Positions 42,732 through 51,445 of a stretch of 64,000 bases of DNA are shown here, in pieces (the stretch's first letter is position 1; every line of letters begins with the position of its first letter). Below the pieces are notes generated by a model. It was not told the DNA's origin, did not search any database, and saw only the letters and a program-made list of their open reading frames with translations. The position numbers were made by a program, and so were the translations under genes. This DNA comes from Parabacteroides sp. PM6-13 (GTDB lineage Bacteria; Bacteroidota; Bacteroidia; Bacteroidales; Tannerellaceae): positions 62,001 to 126,000 of the forward strand of contig NZ_JARXWF010000005.1 of NCBI RefSeq assembly GCF_029892605.1, given 5' to 3'.

Positions 42732-44546
42732 TTATGCTTTCTTAAAAGGCAGGTAGGCTTTTCCTCCGCCTTCGAATTCTGAGTTCTTATAATATTCAAC
42801 AAAGACCAAACGGATGGGGTGTACCAGCGAACTGATCATACAAAGTCCGAAGTTCAAGCTGTGTCCCACCAATAAGATGAGCAGCATCACAATGAACTGG
42901 GCTACACCCGGCAGGCTTTCCGTCATAGAGACCGCCAGCGAGTTGAACACACCACCCAGGATCGAGCCCGTCAGACCTACGGCAAACAAACGGATATAGG
43001 ACAACACATCACCCAACAGGCCAAAGACCATATTATAGGTGTTCCACAAGCCGGAGCCGAAGTTTAATAGGATGTTCTTGCCCGGGGTATTATACAACAA
43101 CGCGACAGCAAGGCATACGATAGCTACTCCGTACAATACATAGATAACCGGCTGCGGCAACTGAATATCCAGCATCGGGAGCCCGAACACACAGGCCAGT
43201 GTCGCAATCACAAACACCCAGGCAAAAGGAGCCAGGCTATACTTAAGGCCTCGCTGAATCTTTGTCTTATAAGCGCCGATCGCCTTGGCATATATGATAT
43301 GTATAATACCGATCACGATCGAGAGGGTCATCAGGTTATCACTGCTCAGGAAGTAATCCTTCACGGCGGCAAACTGCGGTATATCGACCAGGGCGATACC
43401 AAAGAACGAACCGGTCAATGCACCCACCACGACAGTCATCGCACCTAACCACTGGAACAGGGTCAGGTAAGGCTTAACGCCTGCGCTCGCTTTGCGTTTG
43501 AGGAAGGTACAAAACAACAGGATCAATAATCCGTAGCCACCGTCACCAAAACAGAGTCCGAAGAACAGCATAAAGAAGGGCGCTACGAAAGGCGTCGGGT
43601 CGAACTCCTTATAGTTAGGCAGGGAGTACATCTCCGTAATCGGCTCGAACAGCTTCGCATAGCTGTTGTTCTTCAGTTTGATGGGTATCTTATCGTCATC
43701 CTGTATTTCCAGCTCCTGATAGAAGAACGATTCTTTATCCAACGCCTCTTCCATATCGGAGGCTTTGTCGGTGGTCACCCATCCTTCGAGGAACATCAAT
43801 TTGTCGCCTGCCTGACGGTCGGTTTGCACGACTGCGTTGGCCAGGTTGAATTCGTTTTGCAGGTGTTTGTCCAGTTCGAGTAATGTATTATACTCTTCAA
43901 CGGCCATAGTTTGCAAGCGCTCATCACAGGCACGAACCGACTCATTCAGTTCTTTTACCTTCTCACGTAACTGACTCAGTCCCAATTCCGGCATCTTCGG
44001 ACGCTCGGCGTCGATATCGATCTCCGTTCCGGTCTTGGTCACCGTCACAAAATAGGTCACCGACTGGAAGTTATTCACCAGAAAGGCATTGTATTCTTTT
44101 CCCCAGACCGGTTCATACTTCGAGGTCGGACAGGTGAAGAAGTTCAGTTCGTATCCCTCTTTCTTCAACTGTTGGATCTGCTTCATGTCGAAGTCGCCCC
44201 AGATATTCATATAATCGAGGTCTTTCAAGACTGCCTGCTTACGGGCAGACAATTTGGAACGCTCCTCCTGAAGCTCTTCGATTGTCTGAACCAAAGCCAT
44301 ACCCTCCTCTTTGTTCAAGTCACGGGCAGGAGACAACGACGGCTGCTCGCCATGCTGTTTCTTGAACTGCTTCAAAAGAGTCGTCACCCGCTTGCGCTCC
44401 GCGATCATCTGTTGCAAGTCTTCAAAATCATTGATCGATTTTGTTTCCTTGATGTGTACAACGCCCAGGTCACGCAAAGTGGAAAGGAACTGCTTGTATT
44501 CCTTATGATACACCATAAAGGCATATTTCTTCATCGGTATAATCAT
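42732..44546 (-). CDS. V-type ATPase subunit I (stator/membrane)
   Basis: A 604-residue protein. The N-terminal ~320 residues are a soluble, coiled-coil-rich stator part (MKKYAFMVYHKEYKQFLSTLRDLGVVHI). The C-terminal half has about seven helices, including FGLCFGDGGYGLLI, LGDVLSYIRLFAVGLTGSILG with the essential Arg, and GHSLNFGLCMISSLVHPIRLVFVEYYKN. It overlaps subunit D by 4 bases (ATGA). Confidence 0.95.
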   Translation of the reverse strand: MIIPMKKYAFMVYHKEYKQFLSTLRDLGVVHIKETKSINDFEDLQQMIAERKRVTTLLKQFKKQHGEQPSLSPARDLNKEEGMALVQTIEELQEERSKLSARKQAVLKDLDYMNIWGDFDMKQIQQLKKEGYELNFFTCPTSKYEPVWGKEYNAFLVNNFQSVTYFVTVTKTGTEIDIDAERPKMPELGLSQLREKVKELNESVRACDERLQTMAVEEYNTLLELDKHLQNEFNLANAVVQTDRQAGDKLMFLEGWVTTDKASDMEEALDKESFFYQELEIQDDDKIPIKLKNNSYAKLFEPITEMYSLPNYKEFDPTPFVAPFFMLFFGLCFGDGGYGLLILLFCTFLKRKASAGVKPYLTLFQWLGAMTVVVGALTGSFFGIALVDIPQFAAVKDYFLSSDNLMTLSIVIGIIHIIYAKAIGAYKTKIQRGLKYSLAPFAWVFVIATLACVFGLPMLDIQLPQPVIYVLYGVAIVCLAVALLYNTPGKNILLNFGSGLWNTYNMVFGLLGDVLSYIRLFAVGLTGSILGGVFNSLAVSMTESLPGVAQFIVMLLILLVGHSLNFGLCMISSLVHPIRLVFVEYYKNSEFEGGGKAYLPFKKA

Positions 44547-45157
44547 GATATTTCCTCCTCTTTTTCTTTCCGTTTCTCCAGATTGGTACGCATGATCTTT
44601 TGTGACGCCTTGGAAAGACTCTCTTCGTCTTCCATATAACGCTTCACCTTACGGATCGCATCTTTGTATCCCGGGATCTGCACCTTCTCAAAAAGATTCA
44701 CCTTCTGAGTGGTTTTCTTCCGGGCATGCTCCAACAACTCCAGCTTCATGCCTGCAAACTCCGCCTCTATACCGGTACGTGCCAGCTGCTTCAGCAACTC
44801 GATACCTTCCGTATACCAGGACGGAGCATTGAAAAGGCTATAATGGCATATCTCAAACTCAATGTCGTCAAGCAATGGAACCATGACGCCGGCAAACTTA
44901 CGGGAAGAAAGATGCACATCTTTCACCCGGATCAGTTCCGGTGTAAACTCATTCCAAAGAGCGACCATGCTGCGATAGCTCATTATTTCGTTTTCAAGCT
45001 GAAGTTCCAACTTCTTCGCTTCGTCCTTGGTGCGTTTCACCTCGACACGCAACGCGCTCTCCTTACTTTTGATCGTAGGCAGCGAACGTTCCCGCATCTT
45101 GAGGTTCTTCTCCAGTTGCTGAAGCGATGTTTTATTATATTGAAACTTTATTGCCAC
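44543..45157 (-). CDS. V-type ATPase subunit D (central stalk)
   Basis: A 204-residue, mostly helical coiled-coil protein that forms the rotating central shaft. The N terminus MAIKFQYNKTSLQQLEKNLKMRERSLP matches bacterial V-type subunit D. It is separated from subunit B upstream by a 127-base gap with inverted heptamer tracts, and its end overlaps the subunit I start. Confidence 0.9.
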   Translation of the reverse strand: MAIKFQYNKTSLQQLEKNLKMRERSLPTIKSKESALRVEVKRTKDEAKKLELQLENEIMSYRSMVALWNEFTPELIRVKDVHLSSRKFAGVMVPLLDDIEFEICHYSLFNAPSWYTEGIELLKQLARTGIEAEFAGMKLELLEHARKKTTQKVNLFEKVQIPGYKDAIRKVKRYMEDEESLSKASQKIMRTNLEKRKEKEEEIS

Positions 45158-45164
45158 GTTCTTT

Positions 45165-45280
45165 TTTAATTATGAATTATGAATTATGAATTATGAACCA
45201 TGAGTATAGAGATAACTTCTGAACCTTGAATAGCGGAAGGTGTTTCTTCTCATAATTCATAATTCACAATTCATAATTTC
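45165..45280. repeat. Inverted heptamer tracts between ATPase subunits B and D
   Basis: The left tract (45168-45198) repeats GAATTAT, and the right tract (45251-45279) repeats ATAATTC/ACAATTC as its reverse complement, with a ~50-base loop. It lies inside the operon, upstream of subunit D, and could stall or process the transcript between the two genes. Confidence 0.65.
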
Positions 45281-45284
45281 TATT

Positions 45285-46595
45285 TTACTTCCAGTACTTA
45301 TCCACCAGTTCCTGTTTGATATTCACCTCTGTCGGCTTGAAGTATTCGCCGAAAAGATTCCAGGCCACATCCAACATCTCGGTAGTATCGAGGTTTACGT
45401 CGATAGCCAACAGTTTGTCTGAGTAATCTTTCGCGAAAGCAAGCGTACGGTTGTCGTAGTCTGTCAGGTCGAAACCATTTTCCATCTTCGTCTTCGCATT
45501 GGCTGCATCGGCATACAGACGTACAGCTGCATTCATCACCTGCGGATGGTCTTCGCGTGTTTTCTTACCGGTCACCAACTGTTTCAAACGAGACAAGCTT
45601 CGGAACGGGTCAACAATAACCTTACCGATATCGCTGTCACGACGCAGATAGAGCTGACCTTCTGTGATATATCCGGTATTATCGGGCACGGCGTGTGTGA
45701 TATCTCCACCGGAAAGGGTCGTTACCGCAATAATCGTAATAGATCCACCATCGGGGAACTGTACCGCCTTTTCGTAAATCTTCGCCAGGTCGGAATACAA
45801 AGAACCCGGCATAGAGTCTTTGGAAGGGATCTGGTCCATACGGTTGGACACAATCGCCAAGGCATCCGCATAGTTGGTCATGTCGGTAAGCAATACCAAC
45901 ACCTTCTCATTCTTTTCTACAGCAAAATACTCTGCGGCCGTCAATGCCATATCAGGCACCAGGATACGTTCCACAGAAGGGTCTTCCGTGGTATTGATAA
46001 AGCTCACAATACGGTCTAAAGCACCCGCATTGCTAAATGTATTCTTAAAGAAGAGGTAGTCGTCGTTGGTCATACCCATACCACCCAGGATAATCTTATC
46101 CGACTGGGCACGCAGGGCTACCATCGCCATGACCTGGTTGAACGGTTGGTCCGGGTCGGCAAAGAACGGGATCTTCTGTCCGGTCACCAGCGTATTGTTC
46201 AAGTCGATACCAGCAATACCCGTAGCGATCAGTTCCGAAGGCTGCTCGCGACGCACCGGATTCACCGACGGACCGCCGATTTCGACCTCACGTCCTTCCG
46301 GAATAGGTCCACCATCGATCGGATCGCCATAGGCGTTAAAGAAGCGTCCGGCCAATTGGTCGCCCACTTTCAACGTCGGCGCCTTGCCCATAAATACCAC
46401 TTCGGCATTCGTCCGGATGCCTTCCGTTCCCGAGAACACCTGCAGGGTCACCTCATCGCCCATAATCTTTACCACCTGCGCCAGCTTACCGTCTACCGAA
46501 GCCAACTCATCATACCCAACGCCTGTTGCCTTCAACGAACAGGTCGCTTTTGTAATCTGGGTAATCTTTGTAAATATCTTTTGAAATGCTTTCAT
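45285..46595 (-). CDS. V-type ATPase subunit B (regulatory)
   Basis: A 436-residue non-catalytic partner of subunit A in the V1 head. It lacks a P-loop and has the B-type segments IATGIAGIDLNNTLVTGQKIP, SLYSDLAKIYEKA and DNTGYITEGQLYLRR. The frame is open to 46658, but the extra 21 residues are encoded by a heptamer tract (KVDLSYQLSIINYQL). The start at 46595 (MKAFQKIFTKITQITKATC) fits the family. Confidence 0.95.
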   Translation of the reverse strand: MKAFQKIFTKITQITKATCSLKATGVGYDELASVDGKLAQVVKIMGDEVTLQVFSGTEGIRTNAEVVFMGKAPTLKVGDQLAGRFFNAYGDPIDGGPIPEGREVEIGGPSVNPVRREQPSELIATGIAGIDLNNTLVTGQKIPFFADPDQPFNQVMAMVALRAQSDKIILGGMGMTNDDYLFFKNTFSNAGALDRIVSFINTTEDPSVERILVPDMALTAAEYFAVEKNEKVLVLLTDMTNYADALAIVSNRMDQIPSKDSMPGSLYSDLAKIYEKAVQFPDGGSITIIAVTTLSGGDITHAVPDNTGYITEGQLYLRRDSDIGKVIVDPFRSLSRLKQLVTGKKTREDHPQVMNAAVRLYADAANAKTKMENGFDLTDYDNRTLAFAKDYSDKLLAIDVNLDTTEMLDVAWNLFGEYFKPTEVNIKQELVDKYWK

Positions 46596-46611
46596 AAAAA
46601 CTTCGTTTTTT

Positions 46612-46682
46612 AATTGATAATTGATAATTGATAATTGATAACTGAGATCAACTTTCAACTTTCAATTTTCAACTTTCAATTG
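46612..46682. repeat. Two heptamer tracts at the subunit A/B junction
   Basis: 46612-46640 repeats AATTGAT; 46648-46682 repeats TCAACTT/TCAATTT. The second tract overlaps the 3' end of subunit A: the residues IQLKVEN and the stop codon of that protein are encoded within it. Unlike the other loci, the two tracts are not close reverse complements. Confidence 0.7.
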
Positions 46683-48419
46683 AATTAAGCTCTCAAGCTC
46701 CTGGTTAAACGTCTCAAACTTATCACTCTTGTATTCGGAATAGTTCATCTGCTTCAGGATGTTGATCATCTTCTTGAAGTAATCAGACACATCATTGAAG
46801 TTATCAAAATGGAAGTCCGTATTACAGATCTTCACCACCTTATCCAGCATATATTCCTGGCGATCCAGCGATGTCACCGAGTCGATATCGTCGAACGCAT
46901 CCTGTTGCAGGATCACAAAGTCGATCAGTTCCGATTTCCAGAACACCTCATGGTATTCCACCGGCACCCCGTCGTCACCCAGGATATTGATCTGTTCCGA
47001 GATCTCTTTACCACGCAACATACGTGTTTTCACTTCGTTCACCTTATCGATCCATTCCGGAGAGATATGGTTGGCGATGTATTCCTGGAACTCGGGATAC
47101 TCCAGGTACTTGGAGTAGCTATCGATCGGGTTCACCGCCGGATAACGTTTCTTATCCGCACGATCCTGTTCCAAGGCATAGAAGCAACGCGCCACCTTCT
47201 TGGTGTTTTCCGTTACCGGTTCTTTCAGGTTACCCCCTGCCGGAGATACCGTACCGATAAAGGTTACAGAGCCAGACTTACCATTATTCAGTTCCACATA
47301 ACCGGCACGCGCGTAGAAGTTGGCCACAATGGCCGAGAGGTCCATCGGGAAAGCATCCGGTCCGGGAAGCTCTTCCAAACGGTTCGACATCTCACGCAGC
47401 GCCTGTGCCCAACGGGAAGTAGAGTCAGCCATCAGGAGCACCTTGAGTCCCATACTGCGGTAATACTCTGCAATGGTCATGGCGGTATATACAGATGCCT
47501 CACGGGCAGCCACCGGCATGTTCGAGGTATTAGCAATAATAATCGTACGTTCCATCAGTTTACGTCCGGTATGCGGGTCGGTCAGATGCGGGAACTCCGC
47601 AAAGATCTCTACTACCTCATTCGCACGCTCACCACAGGCCGCGATAATCACGATATCCGCTTCCGCCTGTTTGGAGATAGCATGCTGCAACACCGTCTTT
47701 CCTGTTCCGAAAGGACCGGGGATAAATCCCGTACCACCTTCCACGATCGGGTTCAAGGTGTCCATCGTACGCACGCCTGTTTCCAACAGTTTGAAAGGAC
47801 GCGGTTTCTCTTTGTAGCAGCCAACCGCCTTTTTCACCGGCCACCGCTGTATCATATTGACTTTGATATCTTCACCGGCTTCGTTGGTCAATACGGCAAT
47901 CGTATCAACAACTGTGTATTCGCCTTCCGCCACCACGCTTTTTACCGTATAGGTTCCTTCAAAAACAAAAGGCACCATGATCTTGTGCGGTTGGAAGTTC
48001 TCGTCTACTTCGCCCAACCAATCGCCGGCAATCACCTTGTCGCCAGCCTGAGCAATCGGCTTAAACGCCCATTTCTTGTCGTTATCCAACGCGTAGGTAT
48101 AATCCCCGCGCTTCAGGAAGACACCTTCCATCTTGTCCAGGTCGTTCTGCAATCCGTCGTAGTTGCGCGAGAGCATACCCGGTCCAAGTGTTACCTCAAG
48201 CATGTGGCCTTCAAACTCAGCCTCATCGCCTACACGCATTCCACGCGTGCTTTCAAACACCTGAACGAAAGCATTATTACCGATCACTTTGATCACCTCC
48301 GCCATCAGCTTCACACCGTCGACGGAAATGTAACAAATTTCATTCTGGGAAACCGGACCCTCGACCTCGACTGTCACCAGGTTGGATACGATTCCTTTTA
48401 CTATTCCTTTCGTAGCCAT
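46662..48419 (-). CDS. V-type ATPase subunit A (catalytic)
   Basis: A 585-residue catalytic subunit that hydrolyses or makes ATP. The P-loop GPFGTGKTVLQH is present, along with the A-type non-homologous insertion near residues 110-200 and the motifs SSMPVAAREASVYTA-like (NTSNMPVAAREASVYTAMTIAEYYRSMG) and LMADSTSRWAQALREMSNRLEELPG. The C terminus is encoded by a heptamer tract, so the last ~7 residues may vary between strains. Confidence 0.96.
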   Translation of the reverse strand: MATKGIVKGIVSNLVTVEVEGPVSQNEICYISVDGVKLMAEVIKVIGNNAFVQVFESTRGMRVGDEAEFEGHMLEVTLGPGMLSRNYDGLQNDLDKMEGVFLKRGDYTYALDNDKKWAFKPIAQAGDKVIAGDWLGEVDENFQPHKIMVPFVFEGTYTVKSVVAEGEYTVVDTIAVLTNEAGEDIKVNMIQRWPVKKAVGCYKEKPRPFKLLETGVRTMDTLNPIVEGGTGFIPGPFGTGKTVLQHAISKQAEADIVIIAACGERANEVVEIFAEFPHLTDPHTGRKLMERTIIIANTSNMPVAAREASVYTAMTIAEYYRSMGLKVLLMADSTSRWAQALREMSNRLEELPGPDAFPMDLSAIVANFYARAGYVELNNGKSGSVTFIGTVSPAGGNLKEPVTENTKKVARCFYALEQDRADKKRYPAVNPIDSYSKYLEYPEFQEYIANHISPEWIDKVNEVKTRMLRGKEISEQINILGDDGVPVEYHEVFWKSELIDFVILQQDAFDDIDSVTSLDRQEYMLDKVVKICNTDFHFDNFNDVSDYFKKMINILKQMNYSEYKSDKFETFNQELESLIQLKVEN

Positions 48420-48422
48420 AAT

Positions 48423-49295
48423 TTATTTTGTATTGTTTCTTTTAAATTCTTCCAATGCGCTATCACTTCCTTTCTTCATCGTGCCCACCAGGTCACGGAA
48501 GGTTTTCTCGCCTTTTGCCTTATCGAGTGAAGTCCAACGCTCCATCATCTCCAGCTTCAACAAATAGGCTATTACCGTTTCAATATCGAATGTCTTAAAG
48601 AAGATCTGTTCTTCGAGCCACTCCCACTTCAACTGATCCAGCTTTTTCTCGCGAAGTAAAAGGTCGGACTCTTCGGTGATACGCTGCAACTGGGGCAGAT
48701 ACTCTACCGAGTCGCCCAAGCCGAAATCACGCGCGTTCGAGGTACGCAGGGTCTCCGCGATCTCATTATGCCCGACAATATAACGCGCCTTGTCTAAATC
48801 ATATTTACGTGCCGTCAGCGCCGTCAGTACATTATTAATATTGAGGTTCAATTCATACCAGTCGGCCACGAACGAGTTGCTGTTTTTCATAGCATACTCA
48901 TAATATAAGCCGGCTAAACGGTCTTCCCAGGATATGTTTTTGGACTCTTCCGTTCCTTTGTCGTGTTCCGCCTGATAGGTTTCCAAAAAGGAGATCATAT
49001 ACGAAGGCAATGGATTGGCCGGAATTTTTTCTTCTTCCGCAATCGCATCCAACACCTCTTTATAATCCGATTTGGAGAAACACCCTCTCTCGTCCCATCC
49101 CTTTTCCGGATGCAGCAAGAAATTCAAGAGGTTGTTGTTATCGAACTTCAGGTAAAACAGACTCACCAACTTCGCGTCACCAGACGACAATGTCCCTTTT
49201 ATCTCCGCGTAAAACTCGTCGACAGTGAATGGAACTTTATGATCGTCTAATGAGATATTGGGCAATCCTGCTATTAAGTAATAATATTTACTCAT
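48423..49295 (-). CDS. V-type ATPase-associated DUF2764 protein
   Basis: A 290-residue soluble helical protein encoded between subunits E and A. The start MSKYYYLIAGLPNISLDDHK is typical of DUF2764, a family found in bacterial V-type ATPase operons. No separate subunit C or F gene is present here, so this protein may substitute for subunit C, linking the stalk to the membrane sector. That is inference. Confidence 0.85.
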   Translation of the reverse strand: MSKYYYLIAGLPNISLDDHKVPFTVDEFYAEIKGTLSSGDAKLVSLFYLKFDNNNLLNFLLHPEKGWDERGCFSKSDYKEVLDAIAEEEKIPANPLPSYMISFLETYQAEHDKGTEESKNISWEDRLAGLYYEYAMKNSNSFVADWYELNLNINNVLTALTARKYDLDKARYIVGHNEIAETLRTSNARDFGLGDSVEYLPQLQRITEESDLLLREKKLDQLKWEWLEEQIFFKTFDIETVIAYLLKLEMMERWTSLDKAKGEKTFRDLVGTMKKGSDSALEEFKRNNTK

Positions 49296-49297
49296 AA

Positions 49298-49888
49298 TCA
49301 GAACAGCATTTCAATCAGTTGCGGGCGCAAGAATTCTTTAAAGAATGTAACAAACTCCTCTTCTCCGAAAGTCACTTTATAGGAGCCATCGGCAGGAAGA
49401 ACAGTGAATGAGGCGGGCTTTCCGCTCACTTTTTCTATTTTCACACTTTTATCCAATAGGTCTTTGGCATTCGATTCAAAATAAGCCGTCAGCTCGTTGG
49501 CTTCCGCCGTTTGAATTGTCAGGTCTCCGCTCTTCACCCACTCACGGGTCATTTCCAGCATTACTTTCTGCATAAAGCCTTTATCAGTCACAGCCGCTTT
49601 CACATTCGTTTCGGTGATCTCACCTGTAATCAGGTTGGCTACTTCGCTCTTCAAAGCCTCTACAGCCTGATTGGCAAACAACTTCAACTCCGCTTCGGTA
49701 TTCTTCTTCAGTTCGGCTGATTTCTTTTCCGCCTCCGCCATAATACGCTTGGCTTCGTCGTTTGCTTCCTTGAGAATAGCCGCTTTCTGCGCATTCGCAT
49801 CGTCTACAATACGTTTTGCTTCTTCATTACCTTTTTCAACACCTTCCCGGTAGATTTTCTCGGTCAGTTCCTGAATCTTTGTATCCAT
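49298..49888 (-). CDS. V-type ATPase subunit E (peripheral stalk)
   Basis: A 196-residue protein with an N-terminal helical coiled coil rich in Ala, Glu and Lys (about 1-85), as expected for the stator stalk, and a C-terminal mixed domain that binds the V1 head. It is the first gene of the leftward ATPase operon; the next gene starts 2 bases after its stop. A TAnnTTTG box lies 63 bases upstream. Confidence 0.88.
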   Translation of the reverse strand: MDTKIQELTEKIYREGVEKGNEEAKRIVDDANAQKAAILKEANDEAKRIMAEAEKKSAELKKNTEAELKLFANQAVEALKSEVANLITGEITETNVKAAVTDKGFMQKVMLEMTREWVKSGDLTIQTAEANELTAYFESNAKDLLDKSVKIEKVSGKPASFTVLPADGSYKVTFGEEEFVTFFKEFLRPQLIEMLF

Positions 49889-49950
49889 TTCGAATCTATT
49901 TTAATTTGTGTATTTTCATCTATGACGCTTTAAGGTAAGCGAAATGTCCA

Positions 49951-49958
49951 CAAAGTTA
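49951..49958 (-). promoter_or_regulatory. Candidate -7 box of the V-type ATPase operon
   Basis: TAACTTTG on the minus strand, 63 bases before the subunit E ATG at 49888. Confidence 0.55.
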
Positions 49959-49991
49959 AAAGTTTTCATAACGTATCCCCACAATTATCCT

Positions 49992-49999
49992 TACTTTTG
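49992..49999 (+). promoter_or_regulatory. Candidate -7 box of the acetyltransferase gene
   Basis: TACTTTTG, 22 bases before the ATG at 50021; it overlaps a TTG at 49997 that is therefore not used as start. Confidence 0.5.
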
Positions 50000-50020
50000 T
50001 TGGTCAAAATCATCATATTT

Positions 50021-50524
50021 ATGTTCTTAATCCGTACAGCAGAAATAAAAGACAATCTTTTAATTAACCGTCTGGCCTCCCAGGTATGGGAAGCCACATA
50101 CGGAAACATACTCACGCGCGAACAACTGGAGTTCATGTTCGACGCCATGTATGCCCCGGAAAGTATCACCAAACAAATGACCGAGCAGGGGCATACCTAC
50201 TTCATTGTATATGCCGACAACGAGCCTTGCGGTTATTTCTCCCTGGAGCAAAAAGAGCCCGACACGTACATCTTCCAGAAGATTTACGCCCTCCCCCAAA
50301 CACAGGGTACAGGCGTAGGCCGTTACATGATCGAACAGGGCATTGCCTATCTGAAAAGCATCCACCCCACCCCTTTCAAGGCCATGCTTTACGTCAACCG
50401 CGAGAACCCCGCCGTCGGCTTCTATAAGCACCTGGGATTCCACATCGCCGACACCCGCGACCACCCCATCGGCAACGGCTATTATATGAATGATTACATT
50501 ATGGAGATGGAGGTGGGGGGATAA
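50021..50524 (+). CDS. GNAT-family N-acetyltransferase
   Basis: A 167-residue acetyl-CoA-dependent acetyltransferase. The acetyl-CoA loop is QTQGTGVGRYMIEQG, and the C-terminal VNRENPAVGFYKHLGF is also characteristic of GNAT proteins. The substrate is unknown. The gene ends 6 bases before the recombinase stop and so marks the left edge of the restriction-modification island. Confidence 0.9.
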   Translation: MFLIRTAEIKDNLLINRLASQVWEATYGNILTREQLEFMFDAMYAPESITKQMTEQGHTYFIVYADNEPCGYFSLEQKEPDTYIFQKIYALPQTQGTGVGRYMIEQGIAYLKSIHPTPFKAMLYVNRENPAVGFYKHLGFHIADTRDHPIGNGYYMNDYIMEMEVGG

Positions 50525-50530
50525 ATATGC

Positions 50531-51337
50531 TTACCAAGTAATAATCTTATCAATGATAGCCTGTTGCTCAGAGCTGCTCCTTCGCAGATAGATACGGGTA
50601 GTTTCTATACTTTCATGCCCCATTAAGTCGGCAAGCAGCGAGATATCGTTAAACTTCTCCAAAAAGTTTTTGGCAAACCTATGTCTGAACGAGTGGGGAT
50701 AAACGACTTTCTCATTCATACCGTACTTGTTAGCATAGTTTTTAAGCTGTTGCGATATACCACGCGTAGTGATTCGTTCTCCATACCTGTTCAAGAAGAG
50801 ATAACCGGAACATCGTTTGTGCTCTTCCAACCAAACAAGGCTTTCTTCTTTGAGTAACTTAGGGATATATATTCTCCTGATTTTACCTCCTTTCGTATAA
50901 ATATCATAGTAGCCCAAATAGATATGTTCCACTTTGAGCTGAATAAGTTCGCTTACTCTCGCACCAGTAGCAGCTAAGAAACGGACAACGAAGTACCATG
51001 TCTGGTTATCTTCTTTTTTCAACTTCTTCTTTAGAAACATATAATCCGCATTGGTAATCACATTTTCCAAGTAAGAACGTTGTTGTACCTTGACGGATTT
51101 AAGGCGAAGTTTCTGCTTGCCCATATATTCAAGGTATTTATTGATTGCTTGAATTCTGAGATTAACAGTCTTGGGCTTATAAGTCTCAATTAGATACGTT
51201 TTATAAATCAAGAGGTTACGTTTGTTCACCTCTTTGTACCTCTTGTTGTACTCTTTTACGGCATACAGATACGCTGCTACCGTATTCTTCGCCATATTCG
51301 CTTGCACGAGTAGCGTTTCAAATGTTTTTTCTGTCAT
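50531..51337 (-). CDS. Tyrosine recombinase next to the hsdS locus
   Basis: A 268-residue integrase-family recombinase with an N-terminal SAM-like core-binding domain and a catalytic domain. The six-residue set is visible: Arg in ATGARVSELI, Lys in YTKGGKIRR, His and Arg in HSFRHRFAKNF, His in MGHESIETT and nucleophile Tyr in RIYLRR. Small recombinases of this type next to paired hsdS genes are known to invert specificity domains in Bacteroidetes and other groups. By position it probably acts on the inverted repeats listed here. Confidence 0.93.
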   Translation of the reverse strand: MTEKTFETLLVQANMAKNTVAAYLYAVKEYNKRYKEVNKRNLLIYKTYLIETYKPKTVNLRIQAINKYLEYMGKQKLRLKSVKVQQRSYLENVITNADYMFLKKKLKKEDNQTWYFVVRFLAATGARVSELIQLKVEHIYLGYYDIYTKGGKIRRIYIPKLLKEESLVWLEEHKRCSGYLFLNRYGERITTRGISQQLKNYANKYGMNEKVVYPHSFRHRFAKNFLEKFNDISLLADLMGHESIETTRIYLRRSSSEQQAIIDKIITW

Positions 51338-51350
51338 ATAGTAATTATTT

Positions 51351-51376
51351 TATAGGGGACAACATTGCTCCCTATA
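51351..51376. other. Small inverted repeat in the recombinase upstream region
   Basis: TATAGGG (51351-51357) and CCCTATA (51370-51376) are reverse complements around a 12-base loop, just before the recombinase start at 51337. It could be a recombinase binding site or part of a promoter region. No TAnnTTTG box was identified here. Confidence 0.4.
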
Positions 51377-51397
51377 ATACCTAACTAAGATTCATTG

Positions 51398-51415
51398 AAT
51401 TCCTATTATGAGAAG
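51398..51415 (+). repeat. hsdS inverted repeat IR1, copy 1 (18 bp)
   Basis: Exact reverse complement of 53585-53602. Read in the frame of the following orphan hsdS it encodes NSYYEK, the same residues as in the first recognition half of the complete hsdS. It is followed by IVAIA and a stop (TAA at 51431-51433). Confidence 0.75.
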
Positions 51416-51445
51416 ATTGTCGCCATTGCATAACAATATAAAGCG

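Noticed and set aside
45165-46690. Possible CRISPR array or tandem-repeat gene
   Set aside because: The repeats are 7 bases long, contiguous and without spacers; there are no cas genes.
46809-48530. 573-codon open frame opposite ATPase subunit A
   Set aside because: Long only because the opposite frame of a highly conserved, biased gene lacks stops; its translation is unlike any protein (rich in His, Arg, Phe and Leu).
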